Positions 7,594 through 14,880 are shown, counted from the first letter of the stretch. The stretch: DNA of 14,967 nt from CAITNM01 sp964446295 (GCA_964446295.1 CAYUNR010000036.1:1-14967), one strand, 5' to 3'. The notes: generated from the letters alone by a model not told the origin. Numbers and translations: made by a program.

Positions 7594-9341
7594 AGTCGGC
7601 CACTTCATTTAATCAGCCACAAATCACCATTGAAGGAATGAGCTTAAATTTAGGCATCGCCCATGGCCATGCTTATATGTACGACCCAGAATATGCGGAA
7701 GACTTTCATTTGTCCGTTGAGCAAAAAGTAAAAATTTTCCTTCAGGCTGTGCATAGAGCCGTTGAATTATGTGAAAACAATATAGAAAATGATAGATCAA
7801 AAAACAAAGAATTAATATTCGTTCAAAAAGCTTTATTGCAAGATTTATCTTGGCAACAACGAGTCATTAATAAAATTGATGACAAAGTTACTATCAGCCA
7901 TGCACTTGATAAAGTTTTAGAAGATATAGACTTTGCTTTTGGGGGAGATAGCTTTTGGCACGCACGCTTTCAAGAAGTAAGAGGAATAACTCAACTTGTT
8001 CGCCAATGCTTAGAAGGCAAAGATGTTTATTTTGACAACACTAAACCTATTGTTTTGTGCGCCAAAACCATCTCTCCTGTTGAAATGATGCAATTTGACC
8101 ATGCAAATTTGGTCGCAATGATTGTGGAAGATAATAGCTTTTTATCTCATGGAATGATTATTGCCAGATCAAGAGGAATTCCGGTTGTAGGCGGCGTAAT
8201 TGAATTAAAAAAATTTATTAATAACCAAGACGAATTATTAGTTGATGGCGATTTAGGACGTATATATGTACGCCCTCTTAGCACCGTAATCGCAAATTAT
8301 GACACCTCTAAAAAACCACAGTTTAGCAAACCTTCTGACTCAACAAACAACGGCGCTGTTATTTCACGAGACGGAACACCTGTGCATTTATTTATCAATG
8401 CAAATTTGAGTGAGGATTTAGAATGTCTGGAACGCTCTACTATTAAGGGAGTTGGGTTATACAGAACAGAAATCCCATTTATGATGAGTGAACGTTGGCC
8501 TGATGTAGAAACGCAAACCAGGTTATACTTGCAAGTAATGAATAAGGCTAAAGAAAAATCTGTTGTTTTTCGAGCACTTGATGTTGGTGGAGACAAAACA
8601 TTTCAATCACTCCATAAAAGCTTTAAAAATCCTCAAAAAGGCTGGAGAAACTCAAGGTTCACAATGCAAAGGCCATCGCTCATTCGATTGCAGCTACGTG
8701 CAATGATTAGGGCTCGTGCAAGCTGTGATTATCCAGATTTACCCCTTCATATAATGTTTCCCATGATTAGTGAAGCACAGGAAATGCGCTTCGTAAGAAC
8801 GCTAATACAAAAAGAGCTAGATCGTGAGAAAAATTTAGGCCACAAAATACCACAAACTATTCGTATTGGCGCAATGATCGAAGTGCCATCAGTAGTATTC
8901 CAGCTCAATCAATTTTTAGATCTAGTCGACTTTATATCTATTGGAAGTAATGACTTGTTTCAATTTTTCTTTGCCATTGATCGTGCCGATGCAGTTATGA
9001 GCAAACGCTATGATCTTCTTTCAAAAGCCTTTATGCAAATGCTTAAAACCATCATAGACAGCGCAAAAGCAAAAAATGTTAGTGTGAGCTTGTGCGGTGA
9101 AATGGCAAGTCGCCCTATTGAAGCTATGGCCTTGCTAGGAATAGGGCTGCGCCATTTTTCAATTAACCCCAATTCCGTAGAAGCCATTGAAAATATGGTT
9201 CAAAGCCTTGATATTTGGTCTGTTCAAGACTGCATGACCGATTGTTTAAGTGACAATCCTTTTGCCTATAAAGCAGCACATCTAAGCATTAGGGAGCGGG
9301 TGATGGAGCTGGCACAGATTCAACAGACTCAACTTTCTTAG
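7590..9341 (+). CDS. ptsP: PEP-protein phosphotransferase, enzyme I (nitrogen-PTS type lacking the GAF domain)
   Basis: A 583-residue enzyme I that transfers phosphate from phosphoenolpyruvate to an HPr/NPr carrier. The mobile-domain active histidine is His187 in FLSHGMIIARSRGIPVVGG. The PEP-binding barrel carries GVGLYRTE (287-294, Arg292), FRALDVGGDK (327-336, Arg328), GAMIEVPS (427-434, Glu431), SIGSNDLFQFFFAIDR (450-465: Asn454, Asp455, Arg465) and CGEMASRP (502-509, Cys502). All catalytic positions are kept, and from Glu431 to Cys502 they fall at the E. coli EI numbers. NDLFQFFFAIDR resembles EI-Ntr (PtsP) rather than sugar EI, but the N-terminal GAF sensor usual in PtsP is absent. ptsI is the alternative name. 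The start ATG overlaps the ruvB stop. The last 53 bases overlap convergent surA. Confidence 0.88.
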   Translation: MKSATSFNQPQITIEGMSLNLGIAHGHAYMYDPEYAEDFHLSVEQKVKIFLQAVHRAVELCENNIENDRSKNKELIFVQKALLQDLSWQQRVINKIDDKVTISHALDKVLEDIDFAFGGDSFWHARFQEVRGITQLVRQCLEGKDVYFDNTKPIVLCAKTISPVEMMQFDHANLVAMIVEDNSFLSHGMIIARSRGIPVVGGVIELKKFINNQDELLVDGDLGRIYVRPLSTVIANYDTSKKPQFSKPSDSTNNGAVISRDGTPVHLFINANLSEDLECLERSTIKGVGLYRTEIPFMMSERWPDVETQTRLYLQVMNKAKEKSVVFRALDVGGDKTFQSLHKSFKNPQKGWRNSRFTMQRPSLIRLQLRAMIRARASCDYPDLPLHIMFPMISEAQEMRFVRTLIQKELDREKNLGHKIPQTIRIGAMIEVPSVVFQLNQFLDLVDFISIGSNDLFQFFFAIDRADAVMSKRYDLLSKAFMQMLKTIIDSAKAKNVSVSLCGEMASRPIEAMALLGIGLRHFSINPNSVEAIENMVQSLDIWSVQDCMTDCLSDNPFAYKAAHLSIRERVMELAQIQQTQLS

Positions 9342-10611
9342 TGCTAAACCTGTTCTCTCTAGAATCTTCATGAGTAATAGCAATACGTGCCGTTGCCATA
9401 ATTTTATTTAGCAATCGACCTGCCTGTCTTGCAAATTCGCGCTGCTCTAGACCTTCTTTAATTTCTGCTTTTGTAGGTACCAAATCTTTTTCTGGATTCT
9501 CAACAGAACAAACCATATATAGACTTATGTCCCTTTCATTTTGAAGAGGTCCTGCCACCTGGTTTACCCCAACCTTATCCAAAACAACCTGCAATGGCTC
9601 CGGGAAATTTGCCATTGGTTGCTTTTCTACTATCTCTGTATGCCCATTTGCCTCATTTCCTACGCGCTGAAAATCTTTACAATTTTTTGCAGCTTTCAAA
9701 TGAGTCACAATTGCTTCTAGAACCATCACATTTTCTTCATTCATGTCTTCTGGAAGCTGAATACCTACTTTAGCCACTGAAATTTTCCGGCTACGATATG
9801 AACCTTGCCCTGCTAGCTTCTTATCAAGCAGCTTTACAATTTTATACGCATTTTGAGATTCAACGGGCCTTGTTACATCACCTACTTTTAAATTTTGAAC
9901 AATTTTAGCGACTTCGTCGTCTATTTGACGCACGGCTCTCCAACCTACATAGCCACTTTGAGCACCGAATTGCTGCGCAACCAAGCGGAAATTTGTCATG
10001 GGCTGATTTACTTGTGCATATAAACGATCTGCATCTTGTTTGCTTTTTGCACGATTCTTTTCATCTATTGGCAAAACAATCTCAACTAATTCGTATTGAT
10101 CTGTCTCGAGTGTGCGCTTAACCTTTTCAAGCTCTTTTTCAACATCACTATCGGTTACACGCACCTGATTCCCAAATAAAGCACGAATAAACCTAGCCCA
10201 GCTGAGCTGAGCTGACATTCTGCTTCTAAGTGTATCAATTTTTATCCCCATTGATTTAAATCGCTCTTTCATTTGCTCTATGGTCATGCCATTTTCTTGC
10301 GCAACATTTTCTAACGATTTACTTATTTCTTTTTCTGAAATTTTAATCTCAGCTTCTTTAGCTGAAGATTCTTGCAATTTTTCAACAATCAAATTTTGCA
10401 ATACCTGATGTCTCATTGCATCTTTTGATTCTTTGGTGTTTGGCATGTTAAGCGTAGCAATTGCAAAATCTAAGCGTAACTCAAGCTCACGCTCTGTAAT
10501 CGCATGTTGGTTTACAACTGCAGCAATTAAAGCCTGATCAGATTTTACATTCGAATATGCAGGACAAAACGAAAAATTCAAAAAGAGTACTATAAGGATA
10601 AATGCAAACAT
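9289..10611 (-). CDS. surA: Periplasmic chaperone/peptidyl-prolyl isomerase, SurA-like
   Basis: A 440-residue secreted protein with a signal peptide (hydrophobic residues 2-19, probable cleavage near AYS-N at 20/21). An N-terminal SurA chaperone domain follows (IAAVVNQHAITERELELRL, then MRHQVLQNLIVEKLQ, IKISEKEISKSLENVA and MSAQLSWARFIRALFG). One parvulin-like domain lies at about 175-270 (YELVEIVLPI through AQSGYVGWR to GDVTRPVES). A second parvulin repeat is not obvious, and the canonical His of active parvulins is not evident, so chaperoning may outweigh isomerase activity. SurA escorts outer-membrane proteins, including LptD. Start ATG 10611 has only a weak AGG just before it. The gene is divergent from lptF (39 bases) and its last codons are antisense to the end of ptsP. 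PpiC/PpiD-type protein is the alternative. Confidence 0.82.
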   Translation of the reverse strand: MFAFILIVLFLNFSFCPAYSNVKSDQALIAAVVNQHAITERELELRLDFAIATLNMPNTKESKDAMRHQVLQNLIVEKLQESSAKEAEIKISEKEISKSLENVAQENGMTIEQMKERFKSMGIKIDTLRSRMSAQLSWARFIRALFGNQVRVTDSDVEKELEKVKRTLETDQYELVEIVLPIDEKNRAKSKQDADRLYAQVNQPMTNFRLVAQQFGAQSGYVGWRAVRQIDDEVAKIVQNLKVGDVTRPVESQNAYKIVKLLDKKLAGQGSYRSRKISVAKVGIQLPEDMNEENVMVLEAIVTHLKAAKNCKDFQRVGNEANGHTEIVEKQPMANFPEPLQVVLDKVGVNQVAGPLQNERDISLYMVCSVENPEKDLVPTKAEIKEGLEQREFARQAGRLLNKIMATARIAITHEDSRENRFSTKKVESVESVPAPSPAP

Positions 10612-10638
10612 GCCTAGAAAAAGCCAAAAATTAATTGT

Positions 10639-10654
10639 ACATATAGATATATGT
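10639..10654. promoter_or_regulatory. Dyad in the surA-lptF divergent spacer, overlapping the lptF start
   Basis: ACATATA and TATATGT form a 7-bp inverted repeat around a 2-base centre and cover the lptF ATG (10651). It lies in the 39-base spacer between two divergent envelope genes. It could be an operator or simply AT-rich chance; no regulator is identifiable. Confidence 0.2.
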
Positions 10655-11784
10655 TTATCACGTCGTCATACATTTTAAAACGTCTTTGCGCATCAATTGG
10701 TGTTTTAGCTACAATTTTGGTTGTATTGCTATGGTTGACGCAGTCATTAAAATTTATTGAGGTCATTGTTAACCACAATGTTTCCTTGCAGGGCTATTTC
10801 TCTTTAATCGTATATTTATTACCCGATATGTTTGTGAAGGTGGCCCCAGTGTGCACTTTGATTGGTGCTCTGCTCGCATATGGAAAATTAACGCTCGATA
10901 ATGAATTACAGGTAATGCAAGCTTTAGGGAAAAGCCCATGGCAAATCCTTCACCCAGGCATGGTCTTAGCAGGATTTTTAACACTGTCCTTACTTTTCCT
11001 AAACATTTTCACCATTCCAAATGCTTATCGAGCATTTCGCGCTCAAGAATTTCAGCTTCGCAATCAATTCTCTTCATCAATTGTGCGCGACGGATCTTTT
11101 AATGTTATAAAAAGCTTAACCATCTTTGTAGAAAAACGCCGATCAGCGAAAGAATTTGAAGGTGTTTTTATTCATGACACCGGCGAACATTCAGAAAAAA
11201 AAGCAAAAAAACCATATACAATATTTGCCAAAGAAGGAATTTTAAAAAAAATAAACAACCAGTATGTTCTAGTTTTGCATAATGGCACCAGACAAGAAAA
11301 AGACAGCAACAATACCGTGCAATCATTTGAATTTAACGAATTAGTCTATAATTTTGATTCATTCACCACAATCGTGAACACGCGCAGCTTAAAACCTTAT
11401 GAAAAAGATATTCGCGAGCTTTTTCAGGTGAACAATGAAAATTCCGAAAATTCAAAATTACAAATGCGCATGGCAGCAGAGGGACATCAGCGAATATTAC
11501 TGCCCTTTTTATGTTTGATAAACATGCTTATGGTAGCGCTAACAATGGTAGTTAACCGTCCTTCAAGACGTTTACGTCGCAAACGCATTATCTATTTAAT
11601 TCTTGCTGGGGTAATTTTTCAGTGGCTAATATTGAACCTGTTGCAACTACAACTTCGCTTCCATTTTTCAGCATTCATTGCCTATTGCTTAGTCATTACA
11701 TCTTTAATACTGGCGTTCATTGCGCTCAGATATGGCAAATTTCATCACACCTTACAGAGGCTATTTGAACGATGTGGTATTTAA
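10651..11784 (+). CDS. lptF: LPS export ABC transporter permease LptF
   Basis: A 377-residue YjgP/YjgQ-family permease, half of the LptFG membrane core that, with LptB, extracts lipopolysaccharide from the inner membrane and feeds it to LptC/A/D. Three N-terminal membrane helices are visible at about 12-35, 52-78 and 100-122, with the coupling-helix region LTLDNELQVMQALGKSPWQIL between the second and third. The periplasmic beta-jellyroll follows (FNVIKSLTIFVEKR, FEGVFIHD, IFAKEGIL, LHNGTRQ, FELNE-like FEFNELVYNF). Three C-terminal helices (about 276-298, 308-330, 335-357) finish it. No Shine-Dalgarno precedes the ATG, which sits within an AT-rich dyad. The 3' end overlaps lptG by 13 bases. 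Confidence 0.93.
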   Translation: MFITSSYILKRLCASIGVLATILVVLLWLTQSLKFIEVIVNHNVSLQGYFSLIVYLLPDMFVKVAPVCTLIGALLAYGKLTLDNELQVMQALGKSPWQILHPGMVLAGFLTLSLLFLNIFTIPNAYRAFRAQEFQLRNQFSSSIVRDGSFNVIKSLTIFVEKRRSAKEFEGVFIHDTGEHSEKKAKKPYTIFAKEGILKKINNQYVLVLHNGTRQEKDSNNTVQSFEFNELVYNFDSFTTIVNTRSLKPYEKDIRELFQVNNENSENSKLQMRMAAEGHQRILLPFLCLINMLMVALTMVVNRPSRRLRRKRIIYLILAGVIFQWLILNLLQLQLRFHFSAFIAYCLVITSLILAFIALRYGKFHHTLQRLFERCGI

Positions 11785-12863
11785 TTTCAACCGTAAATAG
11801 GTACGTTAGCAAAACTTTTTTATTTTGGTTTGGGCTTATCTTTTTGACTGTGGCCTTGATTATTAGCCTTTTTGAAATGATAGATTTAACAAAGCGTACA
11901 ATGCAGCACGATGTGCCATTTTCAATTTTATTTCAAATAGCATTTTTAAAACTACCCAAACTACTTGATCAACTTCTGCCATCCATTACTTTTTTTGCCG
12001 CTCTTGCTTGCTTCTTACGCCTTGCGCAATCACAGAATTTCGTTGTGATGTTCAGTTTTGGGGTATCGCGCTTACAATTTTTAAGTAGCATATCATTGGT
12101 TGTTGTTGCCTTAGGAGTGTTAAACATTGTAGCCTTAGACCCAGTTCGAGCAGCACTTTTTGGCCGAATGGTTATTTTAGAAGAAAAAATCTTTCAGAAA
12201 AAACCCTATAGCGTTTCCTTTACAGATACAGGGCTGTGGCTTCGTGAGAACTTTTCTGATTCTCAAAATATCATCCATGCAAAAAGCTTCAACGTTATGC
12301 AAAAACAATTCAAAAAGTTAATGATTTTTGAATTTAGTAAAAAAGGAGATTTTATACGCCGTGTTGACGCTGAAGTTGCCGAATTAGAAAATGAACAATG
12401 GCATATGCACAACGTCAATATTGTTTCAAACCACCGTCAAGAAAACGCTCAAACACATGTTGAGCCTACAACCATTACCATGGAACAAATTCAACAATCA
12501 ACTGCTCCACCTGAAACTATTTCTTTTTTTCAAACACCGGCATTTATTAAAATGTTAGAAGAAGCAGGACTCAATGCCAGCTCTTACTCCATGTTATGGC
12601 ATCAACAAATTTCTAAAATTGGTATGATGATCGCCTTCATATTCTTGGCTGCAAGTTTTTGTTTGGTTTCTACCAGAAACAAATCATTCAGCATGATTAT
12701 TGGCGCCAGTATTATATTTTCTTTTTTGATGCATTTTTTCGAGCACATTATTCATGCGTATGGGATTGCCCATAAAATTCCAATCATTGCCGCCGCATGG
12801 ATTCCGCCAATAGTCACCTTTGTAAGCGCATACTGGCTAACCACGTTATTAGACGATCGCTAG
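11772..12863 (+). CDS. lptG: LPS export ABC transporter permease LptG
   Basis: A 363-residue partner of LptF, with the same plan: N-terminal helices (about 14-36, 55-80 and 95-120), a central periplasmic domain, and three C-terminal helices (about 278-297, 302-325 and 330-356). Typical LptG features are YVSKTFLFWFGLIFLTVALIISL at the start (given here only as its helix, residues 11-33), the LPKLLDQLLPSITFFAALACFLRLAQS region split over about 60-86, and GLWLRE in the periplasmic domain. AGAGG about 12 bases before the ATG, plus the 13-base overlap with lptF, indicate coupled translation. Its TAG ends one base before the stop of the convergent rpoN. lptB, lptC, lptA and lptD are not in the window. 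Confidence 0.92.
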   Translation: MWYLISTVNRYVSKTFLFWFGLIFLTVALIISLFEMIDLTKRTMQHDVPFSILFQIAFLKLPKLLDQLLPSITFFAALACFLRLAQSQNFVVMFSFGVSRLQFLSSISLVVVALGVLNIVALDPVRAALFGRMVILEEKIFQKKPYSVSFTDTGLWLRENFSDSQNIIHAKSFNVMQKQFKKLMIFEFSKKGDFIRRVDAEVAELENEQWHMHNVNIVSNHRQENAQTHVEPTTITMEQIQQSTAPPETISFFQTPAFIKMLEEAGLNASSYSMLWHQQISKIGMMIAFIFLAASFCLVSTRNKSFSMIIGASIIFSFLMHFFEHIIHAYGIAHKIPIIAAAWIPPIVTFVSAYWLTTLLDDR

Positions 12864-14267
12864 TTATGCCTTCTTAAGGCCTAATGTGTAGTAATTGCGT
12901 CGTTCTTGAGATGATGGAATTCTTAAAATCTTACGATATTTAGATATAGTTCGCCTTGCTACAAGCATTCCCTTTTCACCCAATTTTGAAACCAATTGTT
13001 CATCAGATAAAGGAGCTGTTTGCGATTCTTTACTCACTAAGTCAGCAATGGCATTTTGAACTGATTTTGCTGAAACGTCGTCTTGCCCTTCAGAAATTGA
13101 AGTTATTGACTGACTAAAGAAAAACTTTAATTCAAAGGTGCCACGCGGTGTACTAATGTATTTTGCCGTTGTAATACGACTAACCGTACTTTCATGCATA
13201 TCAAGCTGATCGGCAATTGTTTTTAAGGTCAAAGATTTTAACCCATGCATGCCTTTTGAAAAAAATTCCTGCTGATGCTGCACAATAGCACTAGCTACGC
13301 GTTTCAAAGTCACCAACCGTTGGTTAAGCGCCTGCATCAACCAGTTTGCATGAGCGTATTTTGCTTGTAAAAATTGCTTTTCATCTGGTTTTTTTAATTT
13401 ACCACGCAGTTCGTTATAATAGGGACTATTCAAAAGAATTTGCGGAAGTGTGTTCATATTTAATTCAAAAACAAACACATCATCTGCATTTTTGTGAATA
13501 AAGCCATCTGGAATAACATTATCATCGTAAGTATTCATTAAAAATCCTGATGAAGGGCGCGGATTTAATTCCCGTAATTCCGATAAACACTTCTGCAATT
13601 CTTCAATGCTTAGCTTACATTTTCTTGCCAACACACTAGGGCTACCCTGCAACAAGCCATCTATATTTTGCAGCAAAAGGTCCATTTTTGGCGTTAAAGC
13701 ATTTTTTTCTTGAAGCTGAACCCTTAAGCATTCTTCAACATTTCTTGAGAAAATCCCAATGGGGTCAAACTTTTGCATGACAGCAATCATTTTTTCGACA
13801 AGTTCAAGCTCTGCCCCAAATTGTTCAGCTATTTCTGCCGCATCAACTTCAAGGTACCCGTAAGAATTCAAGCAATTAATCAAAACCAAACCGGTTAAAT
13901 ATTCATTGTTATTCGTTGCCACTAGTGATAATTGCAACTGCAAATAGTCTTGAAGGGTTTGTTCGCAACGCAGCCGTGGATTTTGAGTGTTACCTTCTTG
14001 CATAGGGTCACGTTCTTCAAATTGCAGACTATCATTTGGACGTTCATCATCACAATCAAGCGAATACTCTTGTGGTTCTTCCTGTGAAGTTGGCAGTGAT
14101 TCATCACCCGTTTCAAGTGTTAATAAAGGATTCTCCGCTACTTGTTCATTTACATAAACACTTAGTTCGGTTACCGACAGTTGCAACAAACGAATAGCTT
14201 GCTGCAGTCTGGGGGTCATGGCTAGGGTTGTTGAAACCCTTGCTTCTATGTTTTGTCCTATTTTCAT
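12864..14267 (-). CDS. rpoN: RNA polymerase sigma-54 factor RpoN
   Basis: A 467-residue sigma-54, normal length, which directs RNA polymerase to -24/-12 promoters opened by AAA+ activators. Region I is present (LAMTPRLQQAIRLLQLSV, about 15-32, then VAENPLL). An acidic, low-complexity region II spans about 53-92. The core-binding region follows (DPIGIFSRNVEECL, LNPRPSSGF). The HTH segment is LKTIADQLDMHESTVSRIT, followed by KYISTPRGTFELKFFFS. The C-terminal RpoN box is ARRTISKYRK (437-446) before ILRIPSS; the usual box ends in Glu rather than Lys. AGGA about five bases before the ATG supports the start. It is convergent with lptG with no spacing, whereas in many alphaproteobacteria rpoN follows lptB and precedes hpf and ptsN. 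Confidence 0.96.
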   Translation of the reverse strand: MKIGQNIEARVSTTLAMTPRLQQAIRLLQLSVTELSVYVNEQVAENPLLTLETGDESLPTSQEEPQEYSLDCDDERPNDSLQFEERDPMQEGNTQNPRLRCEQTLQDYLQLQLSLVATNNNEYLTGLVLINCLNSYGYLEVDAAEIAEQFGAELELVEKMIAVMQKFDPIGIFSRNVEECLRVQLQEKNALTPKMDLLLQNIDGLLQGSPSVLARKCKLSIEELQKCLSELRELNPRPSSGFLMNTYDDNVIPDGFIHKNADDVFVFELNMNTLPQILLNSPYYNELRGKLKKPDEKQFLQAKYAHANWLMQALNQRLVTLKRVASAIVQHQQEFFSKGMHGLKSLTLKTIADQLDMHESTVSRITTAKYISTPRGTFELKFFFSQSITSISEGQDDVSAKSVQNAIADLVSKESQTAPLSDEQLVSKLGEKGMLVARRTISKYRKILRIPSSQERRNYYTLGLKKA

Positions 14268-14357
14268 AAGTCCTATAGTACATAGAAAACCTTACCAATA
14301 AGTAAACGTCCAACTTAAAGATGGCCGTGTGGTTTATGGTGCAATCACCGTACATAT

Positions 14358-14371
14358 AAAGATTAATCTTT
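14358..14371. repeat. Perfect 14-bp palindrome upstream of rpoN
   Basis: AAAGATTAATCTTT is a perfect palindrome about 90 bases upstream of the rpoN start, in the non-coding stretch 14268-14391. It could be a regulator site. The stretch otherwise shows only weak promoter-like sequence and no gene. Confidence 0.3.
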
Positions 14372-14391
14372 TTATTTATTACGCAAGTATC

Positions 14392-14429
14392 CAGAAATTA
14401 CTCACTGGACCCTACGATCAAGTCGTAGG
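14392..14429 (+). repeat. 38-nt direct repeat, left copy
   Basis: Identical base for base to 14930-14967 (38 of 38). The match begins sharply: the base before it differs between copies. It comprises a 12-base lead plus most of hairpin copy A. The right copy runs into the window edge, so the true repeat may be longer. Confidence 0.95.
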
Positions 14430-14436
14430 GAAACTA
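14404..14436 (+). repeat. Hairpin repeat copy A (forward)
   Basis: A 33-base element: ACTGGA, an 8-bp stem CCCTACGA/TCGTAGGG (14410-14417, 14423-14430) with loop TCAAG, then AAACTA. No T-tract follows, so it is not a standard terminator. It is related to copies B-E nearby. Confidence 0.9.
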
Positions 14437-14455
14437 CTGTGGGGGCATCTTCTTG

Positions 14456-14483
14456 AGTCTTCTTATGGCTTGACTGTGATCCA
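14456..14483 (-). repeat. Hairpin repeat copy B (reverse, decayed)
   Basis: Read on the minus strand, this keeps TGGATC, the loop TCAAG and a right arm CCATAAGA followed by AGACT, close to copy C. The left arm is disrupted (ACAG where CTATGG is expected), so it no longer folds properly. It is a degenerate copy lying between A and C. Confidence 0.6.
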
Positions 14484-14492
14484 TCCACTCCT

Positions 14493-14525
14493 TAGTTTTC
14501 CTATGGCTTGACCATAGGATCCAGT
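14493..14525 (-). repeat. Hairpin repeat copy C (reverse)
   Basis: On the minus strand: ACTGGA, stem TCCTATGG/CCATAGGA (plus-strand 14512-14519 and 14499-14506) with loop TCAAG, then AAACTA. It is 27/33 identical to copy A in inverted orientation. The six differences are three compensating base-pair changes. It ends 15 bases beyond the stop of the GIY-YIG gene. Confidence 0.9.
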
Positions 14526-14540
14526 TCTATAGCATCCGGA

Positions 14541-14828
14541 TTATTTTGTGATCTCTTCATACAAATCAACCCAGTTGGGATTTTCTTTTTCAATAAGAGA
14601 CACTTTCCAGGCGCGCCTCCATGTTTTCAAGCGACGTTCTCGCTGAACCATTACACCTGCATCTTGGCATATTTCATAATACACCAATTTGTCTACAGCA
14701 TATTTTGACGTATAACCCTTTGCAAATTTCTGTTTGTGTTCATAAATTCTTTTGATTAGATTGCCTGTTCTTCCAATATAGAGCGTTCCGTTTGGCTGGC
14801 TAGCAAGAATGTAAACGTAATATTGCAT
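14541..14828 (-). CDS. Small GIY-YIG superfamily nuclease (UPF0213/Ssn-like)
   Basis: A complete 95-residue single-domain GIY-YIG protein. The core is YVYIL (4-8), ten residues, then LYIGRT (16-21), with catalytic Tyr6 and Tyr17. Arg27 lies in LIKRIYEHK, the metal-binding Glu is Glu64 in QRERRLKTWRRAWK (62-75), and NPNWVDLYEEI (83-93) closes the fold. Nothing is missing or shifted. Members cut DNA; the small bacterial group has been linked to single-stranded, sequence-specific cleavage of genomic repeats (Ssn family). Start ATG 14828 gives the usual N-terminus MQYYVYIL. The next in-frame ATG upstream would translate through a hairpin repeat. Hairpin copies lie 15 bases after the stop and 9 bases before the start, in opposite orientations, which ties the gene to the repeats. 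Confidence 0.92.
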   Translation of the reverse strand: MQYYVYILASQPNGTLYIGRTGNLIKRIYEHKQKFAKGYTSKYAVDKLVYYEICQDAGVMVQRERRLKTWRRAWKVSLIEKENPNWVDLYEEITK

Positions 14829-14837
14829 GTATTCATC

Positions 14838-14868
14838 TTGGACCCAAGGCCCAAGCCTCGGGAAACTA
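14838..14868 (+). repeat. Hairpin repeat copy D (forward, diverged)
   Basis: Aligns with copy A as TTGGA, arms CCCAAGG and CCTCGGG (14843-14849 and 14856-14862; one A-C mismatch), loop CCCAAG, then AAACTAC. It keeps the flanks and most pairing although the stem sequence has changed. It occupies the probable 5' untranslated region of the GIY-YIG gene. Confidence 0.6.
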
Positions 14869-14874
14869 CGGGTG

Positions 14875-14880
14875 ATTATA
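14875..14880 (-). promoter_or_regulatory. Candidate -10 element for the GIY-YIG gene
   Basis: On the minus strand this is a perfect TATAAT. Start of transcription would be near 14868, the very edge of hairpin copy D, with about 40 bases to the ATG at 14828. No convincing -35 is seen at the expected distance (AATGTG at 17 bases). Confidence 0.35.

Noticed and set aside
14404..14525. Hairpin repeats as ordinary Rho-independent terminators
   Set aside because: No T-tract follows the stem on either strand in copies A and C, and they carry conserved flanks and loop unrelated to termination.
14268..14540. Short plus-strand open frames at about 14329-14511 and 14508-14708
   Set aside because: They run through hairpin repeats or antisense to the GIY-YIG gene and have no recognisable protein features.
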